Positions 16,601-23,360 of a stretch of DNA of 46,941 nucleotides are shown here, one piece after another. The stretch's first letter is position 1. Every line of letters starts with the position of its first letter. The DNA lies in the NCBI GenBank assembly GCA_964246015.1, contig CAXTPG010000023.1, positions 1-46,941 of the forward strand, written 5' to 3'. Source of the stretch: JBBROS01 sp964246015 (GTDB lineage: Bacteria; Pseudomonadota; Alphaproteobacteria; Acetobacterales; Acetobacteraceae). Both the position numbers and the translations under genes were made by a program. The notes beneath the pieces were generated by a model. It saw only the letters and a list, made by a program, of their open reading frames with translations. It had not been told where the DNA came from and ran no database searches.

Positions 16601-17029
16601 CAGGCCGCAACCACGCTGGGCGCCGACCCCGCCCTCTACCACCTGGACACCTCCACCCCCGAAGCCCCCAAGCCCCGCACCGTCCCGGAGGAAATCGCCC
16701 GCATCGTCCGCGGCCGGGCCGCCAATCCCGCCTGGATCCGCGGCCAGATGCGCCACGCCCACCGCGGCGCCGCCGAAATCGCCCGCCCCACGGCCGCCCT
16801 CCTCGCCTACGCTCAAACCCTCCCGCACCGCTTCGACAAGCAGTTCGACCTGCTCTATCAGGCCACCCTCGCCGATCCCGACGTCGAAGCCTTCCTCCAG
16901 ACCCAAAACCCCGAAGCCCACGCCCACCTGCAATCCCAGTTCACCCAGGCGCAAGAAACCGGCCTATGGCACCCCAAGTCCAACAGCACACCGGACAAAG
17001 CCCTCCGCCGCCGGGAGAGGGTTGGATGA
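13625..17029 (+). CDS. cobN: Cobaltochelatase subunit CobN
   Basis: CobN is the large, substrate-binding subunit of the ATP-dependent aerobic cobaltochelatase, inserting Co2+ into hydrogenobyrinic a,c-diamide. The 1134-residue protein has family segments such as VVIRLLGGMDYWRYG, AHGSLEWLPGKSAAL, YPFIVNNPGEAAAAKRR and LDLWGSTTMRTGGEDLA. Partner subunits CobS and CobT are not in the window. Two stretches look foreign to the family: residues about 172-185 (LLPLPSGEGRVEG) and about 410-440 (TPSPVGSGSGG...). Both are encoded by copies of the palindromic repeat. The last residues (ALRRRERVG) and the stop also come from a copy. It overlaps cobW by TAATG and cobG by ATGA. Confidence 0.95.
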   Translation: MHLLVRETRSLDEDAPAQEPGQTPAPLLALSFSDADLGALAAAWTPAYPDLRLASLARLRHPMSVDLYLEQLVAHSRCVVIRLLGGMDYWRYGIEETAALCRQKAIPLALLPGDAADDSRLRTLSTIDPQAWSAIDASMREHDAPLTLDWATHLAGKAARPTRHPHKIPQHALLPLPSGEGRVEGDAMPLALAGQNRAAAIILYRSHVLSADTAPIQALATALEARGLIPYALYVPSLKAPDSAAWTEQTLRSLDPAVILNTTAFSARTHEKSPLDAPGCPVLQLVLAGSTREAWSSSARGLSATDLAMQVVLPELDGRLLTTAISFKSETPRHPTLQYARTIHAPHPTGIAQAADRAAAWARLATTPRSRRRLALILSDYPAHPGQQGHAVGLDTFQSLESILTLLATPSPVGSGSGGTSQGSTGPLRPWNAGGGEGACPTTEPAERQDAYATTTLSTDHLTHALTRSPPTPTITLETYRRLLETLPLPLQHQLHAAWGPPEHDPAVQNDAFTLRHLHAGNAVIALQPDRGAPGTRRATYHDPDLPPRHAYVAFHLWLRHVLDVHAIVQLGAHGSLEWLPGKSAALSPACWPQALLGPLPVIYPFIVNNPGEAAAAKRRLGAVTIGHLTPPIGRAPAHGPARTLERLIDEYATADGLDRRRAASLRAEILDQAQSTGLLAEAGAPRDATPDEALARLDAYLCDVKDLLLRDGLHVFGRPPPGRTEILAATGAQATAALDASPAAEQRAFLAALDGRFVQPGPAGAPTRGRLDVLPTGRNLTTIDPRHVPTRAALALAEKAAAALLRRHLQDHGEHPKTIVLDLWGSTTMRTGGEDLALAFILLGARPTWDDASARVSGYEILPLALLDRPRIDVTLRISGLFRDAFATQLTLFDTLATAIAARDEAPDWNPLATQAPRIYGPAPGQYGAGDGTGAGWLAASSTAYGQTPTHDPAGLAARIANADAFLHTQDHAETDLLDSTDTAAHEGGFAQAATTLGADPALYHLDTSTPEAPKPRTVPEEIARIVRGRAANPAWIRGQMRHAHRGAAEIARPTAALLAYAQTLPHRFDKQFDLLYQATLADPDVEAFLQTQNPEAHAHLQSQFTQAQETGLWHPKSNSTPDKALRRRERVG
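14140..14181 (+). repeat. Palindromic repeat copy 2, inside cobN
   Basis: CCTTCTCCC (14140-14148) and GGGAGAAGG (14158-14166) are perfect 9-base inverted arms around a nine-base loop. The tail CCGGGTGGAGGGTG follows. The copy is in frame within cobN, reading LLPLPSGEGRVEG. Confidence 0.8.
14852..14945 (+). repeat. Palindromic repeat copy 3, long nested form inside cobN
   Basis: The element starts CCCTCTCCCGTCGG (14852-14865) and ends GGGGAGGGTGCTTGCC. About 45 bases of a second palindrome sit between: AAGTGGG (14866-14872) pairs with CCCACTT (14902-14908), and GGAACC (14879-14884) pairs with GGTTCC (14891-14896). The whole is translated in frame as a glycine/serine-rich loop of about 30 residues in CobN. 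Confidence 0.7.
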
Positions 17030-17033
17030 GGGC
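17001..17033 (+). repeat. Palindromic repeat copy 4, at the cobN-cobG junction
   Basis: CCCTCCGCCGCC is followed by GGGAGAGGGTTGGATGAGGG (17013-17032), the right arm and tail of the repeat with a decayed left arm. The ATGA in the tail serves as both cobN stop and cobG start. Confidence 0.75.
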
Positions 17034-17994
17034 CTCCCCCACCCCCGACCGCGCCCGGATGAAGCGCGGCTGGTGCCCCACGCTCGATACCCCCATGCAA
17101 TCCGGCGACGGCCTGCTGGTCCGCATCCAACCCCGGCATGCCCGCCTCAACCCGACCCAGGCCCGCACCCTCGCGACCGCCGCCGAACGCCACGGCAACG
17201 GCATCATCGAACTCACCCAACGCGGCAATCTCCAACTCCGAGGCCTCCGCGACACCACGATCGACCCCTTCGCCGCCGCCATGGCCGAAGCCTACCTCCC
17301 CAGCCCCGGCCACGTCCTCCCGCCGCCCCTTCTCGGCGACGACCCCACCCTCAACCCCGCCGCCGAGGCGCTGGTGGAACGCATCGAAGCCGCCCTGTCC
17401 CGCTTCCAGCTTCCCCCGAAACTCACCATCGCCATCGAAGCCGGAGGCATTCTCGCCAACCGCCCGATCGCCGCCGACCTCGTCGCCACCCCAACCGGCC
17501 TCCACCGCCCGCCACAGGGCCACGCCCCCGCCCCGGTAGGCCCCCTGACCTATCCCGGCACGCAGGACGCCGCCTTCGGCCTCGCCCCCCCCTTCGGCCA
17601 GCTCGATGCCGCCATGCTCCATGCCCTTGCCGACCTCGCGGAACGCCACGCCACCACCCTCCGCATCACCCCATGGCGCGCGATCCTCCTGGGCCGCATT
17701 CCCCGCACCGCCCGCATCGCCCCCGGCCCGGCCTGGATCGTCGATCCCGAGGACCCCCGCCTTCTCGTCACCGCCTGCATCGGCGCGCCCGCGTGCCTCC
17801 GTGCCACCACCCCCACCCGCATCGACGCCGCCCGCCTCCGCCCCACCCGACCCACCCACGTGTCCGGCTGCATCAAGGGCTGCGCCCACCCCGCCCCCGC
17901 CCCCGTCACCTACGTCGCCCGCGACGGCCGCTACGACCTCGTGCTCGATGGCCGGGCCAGCGACCGCCCGATCCGCCACGGCGTCACCCTATGA
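17026..17994 (+). CDS. cobG: Precorrin-3B synthase
   Basis: CobG is the O2-using monooxygenase that makes precorrin-3B, the step that defines the aerobic pathway. The 322-residue protein resembles half of a sulfite/nitrite reductase. It has ELTQRGNLQLRG near residue 62 and a [4Fe-4S] cysteine set C251-x5-C257 and C282-x3-C286 (CIGAPAC, GCIKGC). It is shorter than the roughly 450 residues of the Pseudomonas denitrificans enzyme. The start ATG at 17026 overlaps the cobN stop and lies in a palindromic repeat. The ATG at 17059 (MKRGWCPTL), where family homology begins, is a good alternative. It overlaps cobH by ATGA. Confidence 0.9.
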   Translation: MRASPTPDRARMKRGWCPTLDTPMQSGDGLLVRIQPRHARLNPTQARTLATAAERHGNGIIELTQRGNLQLRGLRDTTIDPFAAAMAEAYLPSPGHVLPPPLLGDDPTLNPAAEALVERIEAALSRFQLPPKLTIAIEAGGILANRPIAADLVATPTGLHRPPQGHAPAPVGPLTYPGTQDAAFGLAPPFGQLDAAMLHALADLAERHATTLRITPWRAILLGRIPRTARIAPGPAWIVDPEDPRLLVTACIGAPACLRATTPTRIDAARLRPTRPTHVSGCIKGCAHPAPAPVTYVARDGRYDLVLDGRASDRPIRHGVTL

Positions 17995-18632
17995 CCCGCC
18001 CCCCCCACGCACGCCACTACGAACGCGACGGCGCCGCCATCTACCGCCAGTCCTTCGCCACGATCCGCGCCGAATCCGACCTCCACGGCCGCACCGAAGC
18101 CGAGGCCCGCATCGCCGTCCGCATCGTCCACGCCTGCGGCATGACCGAGATCGCCCCCCTTCTCCGCTTCCACCCCGATTTTGCCGCCGCCGCCCAATCC
18201 GCCCTCCGCGCCGGCGCCCCCATCCTGTGCGACGCGAAGATGGTCGCCAACGGCATCACCAAGCCCCGCCTTCCCGCCAACAACCCCATCATCTGCACCC
18301 TGGACGACACCGAGACCCCCGCCCTCGCCGCACGCATCCGCAACACCCGCTCCGCCGCGGCCATCGAACTCTGGCGCCCCAACCTTGCCGGCGCCCTCGT
18401 CGTCATCGGCAACGCCCCGACGGCCCTGTTCCACCTCCTCGACCTCCTCGACGCCGGCGCCCCAGCCCCCGCCGCCATCATCGGCCTCCCCGTGGGCTTC
18501 GTCGGCGCCGCCGAATCCAAGGCCGACCTCGAAGCCGCCTCGCCCGTCCCCTACCTCACGCTCCCCGGCCGCCGCGGCGGCAGCGCCATGGCCGTCGCCG
18601 CCGTTAACGCCCTGGCCAACGACAATGAATGA
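17991..18632 (+). CDS. cobH: Precorrin-8X methylmutase
   Basis: CobH moves the C-11 methyl group to C-12, turning precorrin-8X into hydrogenobyrinic acid. The 213-residue protein has the expected length and motifs: YERDGAAIYRQSFATIR, the catalytic histidine in RIVHACGMTE (His47), ILCDAKMVANGI, and GLPVGFVGAAESK near the C terminus. The start ATG overlaps the cobG stop (ATGA). The cobI start lies eight bases inside its 3' end. Confidence 0.96.
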   Translation: MTRPPHARHYERDGAAIYRQSFATIRAESDLHGRTEAEARIAVRIVHACGMTEIAPLLRFHPDFAAAAQSALRAGAPILCDAKMVANGITKPRLPANNPIICTLDDTETPALAARIRNTRSAAAIELWRPNLAGALVVIGNAPTALFHLLDLLDAGAPAPAAIIGLPVGFVGAAESKADLEAASPVPYLTLPGRRGGSAMAVAAVNALANDNE

Positions 18633-19422
18633 ACAGCCCTCTCCCGTCGGGAGAGGGTTGGCTGAGGGTGCTTCGTCGCACCTCGCCCTCCCCGAGAGCA
18701 GGCGCGCCACCCTCCACATCGTCGGGACCGGCCCCGGCGACCCGGATCTCATCACCCTCAAGGCCATCAAGACCCTCGCGGACACCCCCATCATCGCCTA
18801 CTTCGCCAAGCGCGGACGCCCCGGCCACGCCCGCACCATTGCCGCCCCCCACATCCCCGAAACCGCCCAACTCCTCCGCTTCGAATACCCCTACACCATC
18901 GAGATCCCCGTCGATGACCCGCGCTACGAACCGGCCCTCACCGGTTTCTACGAACAATCCGCCGAAACCCTCGCCCACCACCTCGGCCAGGGCGAGGACG
19001 TCGCCCTCCTCTGTGAAGGCGACCCCTTCTTCTACGGCTCCGCAATGTACCTATTCGACCGCCTGGCCCCCCGCTTCCCCACACGCATCATCCCCGGCGT
19101 GACGGCGATGAGCGGCTGCTGGGCCCAGGCCAGCCTCCCCATGACGCACGGCGACGACGTCCTGACCATCCTCCCCGGCACCCTTCCCACCGCCGAACTC
19201 GCCCGCCGCCTGAAAGACACCGACGCCGCCGTCATCATGAAAATCGGCTCCAACCTCCCCCGCATCCGCGAAGCCCTCGACGTGGCCGGCCTCACCCCCC
19301 GCGCCACCCTCGTCGAACGCGGCACCATGCCGGGCACCATCACCACCCCCCTTGCCGAAGCCGGCGCTGCCGCCCCCTATTTCTCCCTCGTCCTCGTCCC
19401 CGGCCGGCAACGCCCGAGATGA
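18625..19422 (+). CDS. cobI: Precorrin-2 C20-methyltransferase
   Basis: CobI methylates C-20 of precorrin-2 using S-adenosylmethionine. The 265-residue protein has the class III methyltransferase motif LHIVGTGPGDPDLITLKA, LLCEGDPFFYGSAMYL and IPGVTAMSGCWA. Homologues usually begin only a few residues before the GxGPGD motif. Here about 30 residues precede it, and residues 5-16 (PSPVGRGLAEG) are the translation of a perfect palindromic repeat. No other ATG is available, so the ATG at 18625 overlapping cobH is the best start; a TTG at 18658 inside the repeat is possible. It overlaps cobJ by ATGA. Confidence 0.93.
   Translation: MNEQPSPVGRGLAEGASSHLALPESRRATLHIVGTGPGDPDLITLKAIKTLADTPIIAYFAKRGRPGHARTIAAPHIPETAQLLRFEYPYTIEIPVDDPRYEPALTGFYEQSAETLAHHLGQGEDVALLCEGDPFFYGSAMYLFDRLAPRFPTRIIPGVTAMSGCWAQASLPMTHGDDVLTILPGTLPTAELARRLKDTDAAVIMKIGSNLPRIREALDVAGLTPRATLVERGTMPGTITTPLAEAGAAAPYFSLVLVPGRQRPR
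18637..18673 (+). repeat. Palindromic repeat copy 5 (perfect), at the 5' end of cobI
   Basis: CCCTCTCCC (18637-18645), loop GTC and GGGAGAGGG (18649-18657) make a perfect 9-bp hairpin. The tail TTGGCTGAGGGTGCTT follows. It begins five bases after the cobH stop and is in frame with cobI. Confidence 0.88.
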
Positions 19423-20150
19423 CCCTCGTCATCCTGGGCCTCGGCCCCGGCAACCCGGCCCTCATCACCCCCGAAACCACCGAAGCCCTCGCCACCGCCC
19501 AGGACCTGATCGGCTACGCCCCATACCTCGACCGAGTCCCCACCGACCCCCGCCAGACCCGGCACCCCAGCGACAACCGGGTCGAACTCGACCGCGCCCG
19601 TCACGCGCTCACGCTCGCCGCGTCCGGCCGCCGGGTCGCCGTCATCTCCGGCGGGGATCCCGGGGTCTTCGCCATGGCCAGCGCCGTCTTCGAGGCCGTC
19701 GAAGCCGGCCCCCACGCCTGGAGAACCCTCGACATCACCGTCCTCCCCGGCATCTCCGCGATGTTCGCCGCCGCCGCCCGCCTCGGCGCGCCCCTCGGCC
19801 ACGATTTCTGCGCCATCTCCCTCAGCGACAACCTCAAGCCCTGGCCCCTCGTCCTCGCCCGCCTCGCCGCCGCCGCCGCCGCCGGCTTCGTCATCGCCCT
19901 CTACAACCCGGCCTCCCGCGCCCGCCCCTGGCAACTCGCCGCCGCCCTCGACTCCCTCCGCCCCATCCTGCCCCCCACGACCCCCATCGCCTTCGCGTCC
20001 GCCATCACCCGCCCCGACGAACGCCTCGTCATCGCCACCCTCGCGACCGCCGATCCCAGCCTCGCGGACATGCGGACCCTCGTCCTGATCGGCTCCCCCG
20101 CCACCCGCCGGATCGGCCAATGGCTCTACACCCCCCGCACCGCCCAATGA
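19419..20150 (+). CDS. cobJ: Precorrin-3B C17-methyltransferase
   Basis: CobJ methylates C-17 and drives ring contraction of precorrin-3B to precorrin-4. The 243-residue protein shows LGLGPGNPALITPETTEAL at the N terminus, YDR-like YLDRV, VISGGDPGVFAMA and the YNPASRAR substrate loop, all typical. It starts in the ATGA overlap with cobI. It ends 58 bases before the stop of cobK, which is on the opposite strand. Confidence 0.96.
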   Translation: MTLVILGLGPGNPALITPETTEALATAQDLIGYAPYLDRVPTDPRQTRHPSDNRVELDRARHALTLAASGRRVAVISGGDPGVFAMASAVFEAVEAGPHAWRTLDITVLPGISAMFAAAARLGAPLGHDFCAISLSDNLKPWPLVLARLAAAAAAGFVIALYNPASRARPWQLAAALDSLRPILPPTTPIAFASAITRPDERLVIATLATADPSLADMRTLVLIGSPATRRIGQWLYTPRTAQ

Positions 20151-20185
20151 GCCCTGGGACCCGCCACCCGCCAGAACCGTCGATT

Positions 20186-20207
20186 GTCCGCAACGCCCCT
20201 GCGGGAC
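20186..20207. terminator. Possible bidirectional hairpin between cobJ and cobK
   Basis: GTCCGCA (20186-20192) and TGCGGGAC (20200-20207) can form a 7-bp stem with one bulged G between two convergent genes. There is no T-run on either side, so an intrinsic terminator is uncertain. If it were efficient on the plus strand, cobL would need its own promoter. Confidence 0.3.
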
Positions 20208-20208
20208 C

Positions 20209-20940
20209 TCACCCCAGAACCCGATCCAACCAGCCCAACGCCCCCGCCACATCGCCCACCGCGCCCCGAACCCCCGGGGGCCGGGCCACCATCACGACCT
20301 CCACCCCCAACACCCGGCACGCCTCCAGCTTCGCCGCCGTCGCCGCCCCGCCCGAGTTCTTCGTCACCAGGGCATCGATCCCCTCCGCCCGCAGCAGCGC
20401 GAGCTCATCGTCCAGGACGAACGGCCCCCGGGCCGCAATGCACCGCGCCCCCGCCGGCACCACCAAGGGCGCCTCCACGCTCCGCACCAGATACGAATGC
20501 CAGGGCGCCGCCAGAAACGGCTCCAGCTCCTGCTGCCCCACCGTCAGGAACACCCGCCGCCGCACATGCCCCAACGCCGCCACCGCCCCCGCCATGTCCG
20601 CGACCTCCGTCCAACGGTCCCCCGCCCCCGCCACCCAGGCCGGCCGCACGACCTTCACCCAGGGCACCCCCACCAGCCCTGCCGCCGCCGCCACGTTCAG
20701 GTGCATCCGCGCCGCAAACGGATGCGTCGCATCGATCACCGCCCCCACGCCCTCCGCCCGCAGATACGCCGCCAGCCCCGCCACCCCCCCGAATCCTCCC
20801 CGCCGGGACGCCACCGCCGGCAGCACCGGCGCCCGCGTCCGCCCCGCCAGCGACAACACCGGCCGAAACCGCCCATCGCCCGCCAAGGCCACCGCCAGCG
20901 CCGAACCCTCCGTCGTCCCCCCCAGAATCAGCACCTTCAT
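20209..20940 (-). CDS. cobK: Precorrin-6A reductase
   Basis: CobK reduces precorrin-6A to precorrin-6B with NADPH. The 243-residue protein begins MKVLILGGTTEGSALA, a dinucleotide-binding pattern, and has VIDATHPFAARM, FLTVGQQELEPF and LVTKNSGG, all diagnostic for CobK/CbiJ. It is the only ring-assembly gene on the minus strand, inverted between cobJ and cobL. Its start lies 15 bases from the cobL start on the other strand. ATG 20940 is preceded by GGGG; an ATG at 20949 would add three residues. Confidence 0.94.
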   Translation of the reverse strand: MKVLILGGTTEGSALAVALAGDGRFRPVLSLAGRTRAPVLPAVASRRGGFGGVAGLAAYLRAEGVGAVIDATHPFAARMHLNVAAAAGLVGVPWVKVVRPAWVAGAGDRWTEVADMAGAVAALGHVRRRVFLTVGQQELEPFLAAPWHSYLVRSVEAPLVVPAGARCIAARGPFVLDDELALLRAEGIDALVTKNSGGAATAAKLEACRVLGVEVVMVARPPGVRGAVGDVAGALGWLDRVLG

Positions 20941-20955
20941 CCCCGGCATCCCCGC

Positions 20956-22596
20956 ATGACCCAACCCTGGCCCGCCCCACCTTGGCTCATAATCATCGGC
21001 ATCAACGAGGACGGAGCCCTCCCCCCGGAAGCCAAGACCCTGCTCGCCACCGCCACCCTCACCATCGGCGGCGCTCGCCACCTGGCCCTCGCCGCACCCC
21101 ACATCGTCGGCGCCACCATGCCCTGGCCCACCCCCATCGCCGAAGCCATCCCCCTCCTCCTCGCCCGCCAAGGCCATCCGACCGCAATCCTCACCTCCGG
21201 AGACCCGCTCTGGTTCGGCATCGCCTCCCTCATCCTCCGACACGTCCCCGTCGACCAGACCCGCATCCTCCCCGCACCCTCCGCCTTCGCCCTCGCCGCC
21301 GCCCGCCTCGGCTGGCCCCTGCAGGACACAGCCTGCCTCTCCTGCTGCGGCCGCCCCGTCCACGCCATCATCCCCCATCTCCACGACGGCGCCCGCCTCC
21401 TGGTGTTGTCGGCCGACGCCACGACACCCGCCGCCATCGCCGCCCTCCTGCAATCCAGGGGCTTCGCAGCCTCCCGCATCCGCACCCTCGAACGCCTCGG
21501 CGGCCCGGCCGAACGCATCCACGACGGCATCCCCCACACCCCGGACCCCCTCAACCTCCTCGCCATCGAGGCCCGGGGCCAAGGCCTCCCCCTCACCCCC
21601 GGCCTTCCTGAAGCCGCCTTCGACCACGACGGCCAGATCACCAAATCCGACATCCGCGCCATCACCCTCGCCGCCCTCGCCCCCACCCCGGGCGCCCTCC
21701 TGTGGGACGTGGGCGCAGGCTCCGGCTCCATCGGCATCGAATGGATGCTGCGCCATCCCACCTGCCGCACCATCGCCCTGGAACCCCGCCCCGACCGCGC
21801 GGCCCGCATCCGCCGCAACGCCTTAAGCCTCGGCGTCCCGGCCCTCCAGGTCCTGGAAGCAACCGCGCAGGAGGCGCTCGCGACCCTCCCCGCCCCCGAC
21901 GCGATCTTCCTGGGCGGCGGCGCCCACCACCCCGGCGTCATCGAAACCGCCTGGTCCGCCCTGCGCCCGGGCGGCCGCATCGTCGCCAACGCCGTAACCC
22001 TGCCCACCGAAGCCACCCTCATCGCCGCCCAAACCAGATACGGCGGAACCCTGCGCCGCATCGCCATCGAAACCCTGGACCAGGTAGGCCCCATCCCCGC
22101 CTACCGCCCCGCCATGACCATCACCCAGTGGCGCGCCACCCGCGACGATGCCCGGACCCACCGTCCCGCATCGGGTGAGGGCCTGCCACTCGTCGAACCC
22201 CAACCACCCGCAGAAAACGACCACGACACCGCCCCCACCACCGTCGCCGGCATCGGCTGCCGCGCGCACTGCCCCGCCGACGCCATCATCGCCCTCGTCC
22301 ACCAGGCCGAAACCACCCTGGGCCGCCCCATCGAAGCCCTCGCCACCCCCCACTTCAAACGCCACGAACCCGGCCTCATCCAGGCCGCCGCAACCCTCGG
22401 CCTTCCGCTCATCGCCATCGCGGACCACGCCATCGCCGCCGCCCAACCTTGCTGCCCCACCCGCTCCCTCGCCGCGCAACGCGCCACCGGCCATCCCTCG
22501 ATCGCCGAAGCCTGCGCCATTGCCGCCACCAACGGCCGCCTCATCCTTCCCCGCATCCACAACGACCAGGCCACCTGCGCGGTCGCCACGACATGA
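20956..22596 (+). CDS. cobL: Fused precorrin-6Y C5,15-methyltransferase (CobL) and CobE/CbiG-C domain
   Basis: The 546-residue protein joins three units. Residues 1-205 are the CbiE-like methyltransferase (LIIIGINEDGA, ILTSGDPLWFG). Residues about 225-395 are the CbiT-like decarboxylating methyltransferase with SAM motif DVGAGSGS at 251-258. Residues 429-546 are a CobE (CbiG C-terminal) domain with VAGIGCRAHCPADAI, FKRHEPGLIQAA and GHPSIAEACAI. CobL normally ends near 400 residues and cobE is normally separate. The linker (397-428, RTHRPASGEGLPLVEP...) contains a degenerate palindromic repeat, so the repeat may have removed the old stop codon. The start faces that of cobK; the end overlaps cobM by ATGA. 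CobE has no proven catalytic role but is needed for efficient synthesis in some bacteria. Confidence 0.93.
   Translation: MTQPWPAPPWLIIIGINEDGALPPEAKTLLATATLTIGGARHLALAAPHIVGATMPWPTPIAEAIPLLLARQGHPTAILTSGDPLWFGIASLILRHVPVDQTRILPAPSAFALAAARLGWPLQDTACLSCCGRPVHAIIPHLHDGARLLVLSADATTPAAIAALLQSRGFAASRIRTLERLGGPAERIHDGIPHTPDPLNLLAIEARGQGLPLTPGLPEAAFDHDGQITKSDIRAITLAALAPTPGALLWDVGAGSGSIGIEWMLRHPTCRTIALEPRPDRAARIRRNALSLGVPALQVLEATAQEALATLPAPDAIFLGGGAHHPGVIETAWSALRPGGRIVANAVTLPTEATLIAAQTRYGGTLRRIAIETLDQVGPIPAYRPAMTITQWRATRDDARTHRPASGEGLPLVEPQPPAENDHDTAPTTVAGIGCRAHCPADAIIALVHQAETTLGRPIEALATPHFKRHEPGLIQAAATLGLPLIAIADHAIAAAQPCCPTRSLAAQRATGHPSIAEACAIAATNGRLILPRIHNDQATCAVATT
22161..22183 (+). repeat. Palindromic repeat copy 6 (degenerate), in the CobL-CobE linker
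   Basis: CCGTCCCGCATCGGGTGAGG (22161-22180) continues GCC. It resembles the repeat with a shortened CCCG/CGGG stem and the GTGAGGGCC tail. Its reading PASGEG is in the same frame as LPSGEG in CobN copy 2. It is the weakest copy. Confidence 0.45.
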
Positions 22597-23360
22597 CCAT
22601 CCACTTCATCGGCGCCGGCCCCGGCGCCCCCGACCTCATCACCATCCGCGGCCGCGACCTCCTCGCCGCCTGCCCTGTCTGCCTCTACGCCGGTTCCATC
22701 GTTCCCCCCGCCCTTCTCGACCACTGCCCCCCGAACGCCCGCCTCGTCGACACCGCCCCCCTGGACCTCGACGCCATCGAAGCCGAGTTCGTCCGCGCCC
22801 ACGAAGCGAAGCAGGACGTCGCCCGCCTCCACTCCGGCGACCTCTCCATCTACAGCGCCGTCGCCGAACAGCTCCGCCGCCTCCGCGCCCGCGGGATTCC
22901 CTACACCCTGACCCCCGGTGTGCCCGCCTTCGCCGCGGCCGCCGCCCTCCTGGGCGCCGAACTCACCCTCCCCGAACAGGTCCAGACCGTCATCCTCACC
23001 AGACTCCCCGGCCGCGCCAGCGCGATGCCGGAAGCCGAGCGCCTCGAAACCTACGCCGCCACCGGCGCCACCCTCGCCATCCACCTCGCCATCCCCCAAC
23101 TCCCGCAGGTCGTGCAGCGTCTCACCCCCATCCTCGGCCCCGACTGCCCCACAGCCATCGCCGTCCGCGCCACCTGGCCCGACCAGCGCCTCGTCCGCGG
23201 CACCCTCGCCACCATCGAGGCGCTTCTCGCCGCCGCCCCCGCCGGCCGCACCGCCCTCATCCTTGTCGGCCGCGCCCTTGCCCAGTCCGGCTTCGCCGAA
23301 AGCGCCCTCTACCGCACCGGCTACCCCCGCCAGTTCCGCTCGGCTACGCTCCCCGAATGA
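22593..23360 (+). CDS. cobM: Precorrin-4 C11-methyltransferase
   Basis: CobM adds the C-11 methyl group to precorrin-4, giving precorrin-5. The 255-residue protein has IHFIGAGPGAPDLITIRG at the N terminus, ARLHSGDLSIYSA, TLTPGVPAFAAAAA and VILTRLPGRAS, matching the family closely. The start is in the ATGA overlap with cobL, and the end overlaps the following binding-protein gene by ATGA. It is the last recognised ring-assembly gene of the run. Confidence 0.96.
   Translation: MTIHFIGAGPGAPDLITIRGRDLLAACPVCLYAGSIVPPALLDHCPPNARLVDTAPLDLDAIEAEFVRAHEAKQDVARLHSGDLSIYSAVAEQLRRLRARGIPYTLTPGVPAFAAAAALLGAELTLPEQVQTVILTRLPGRASAMPEAERLETYAATGATLAIHLAIPQLPQVVQRLTPILGPDCPTAIAVRATWPDQRLVRGTLATIEALLAAAPAGRTALILVGRALAQSGFAESALYRTGYPRQFRSATLPE

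Noticed and set aside
14993..16954. 653-residue open frame on the minus strand within cobN
   Set aside because: It is fully antisense to a recognised gene, has low-complexity Gly/Ala/Glu-rich content and no family motif; very high GC creates such long frames.
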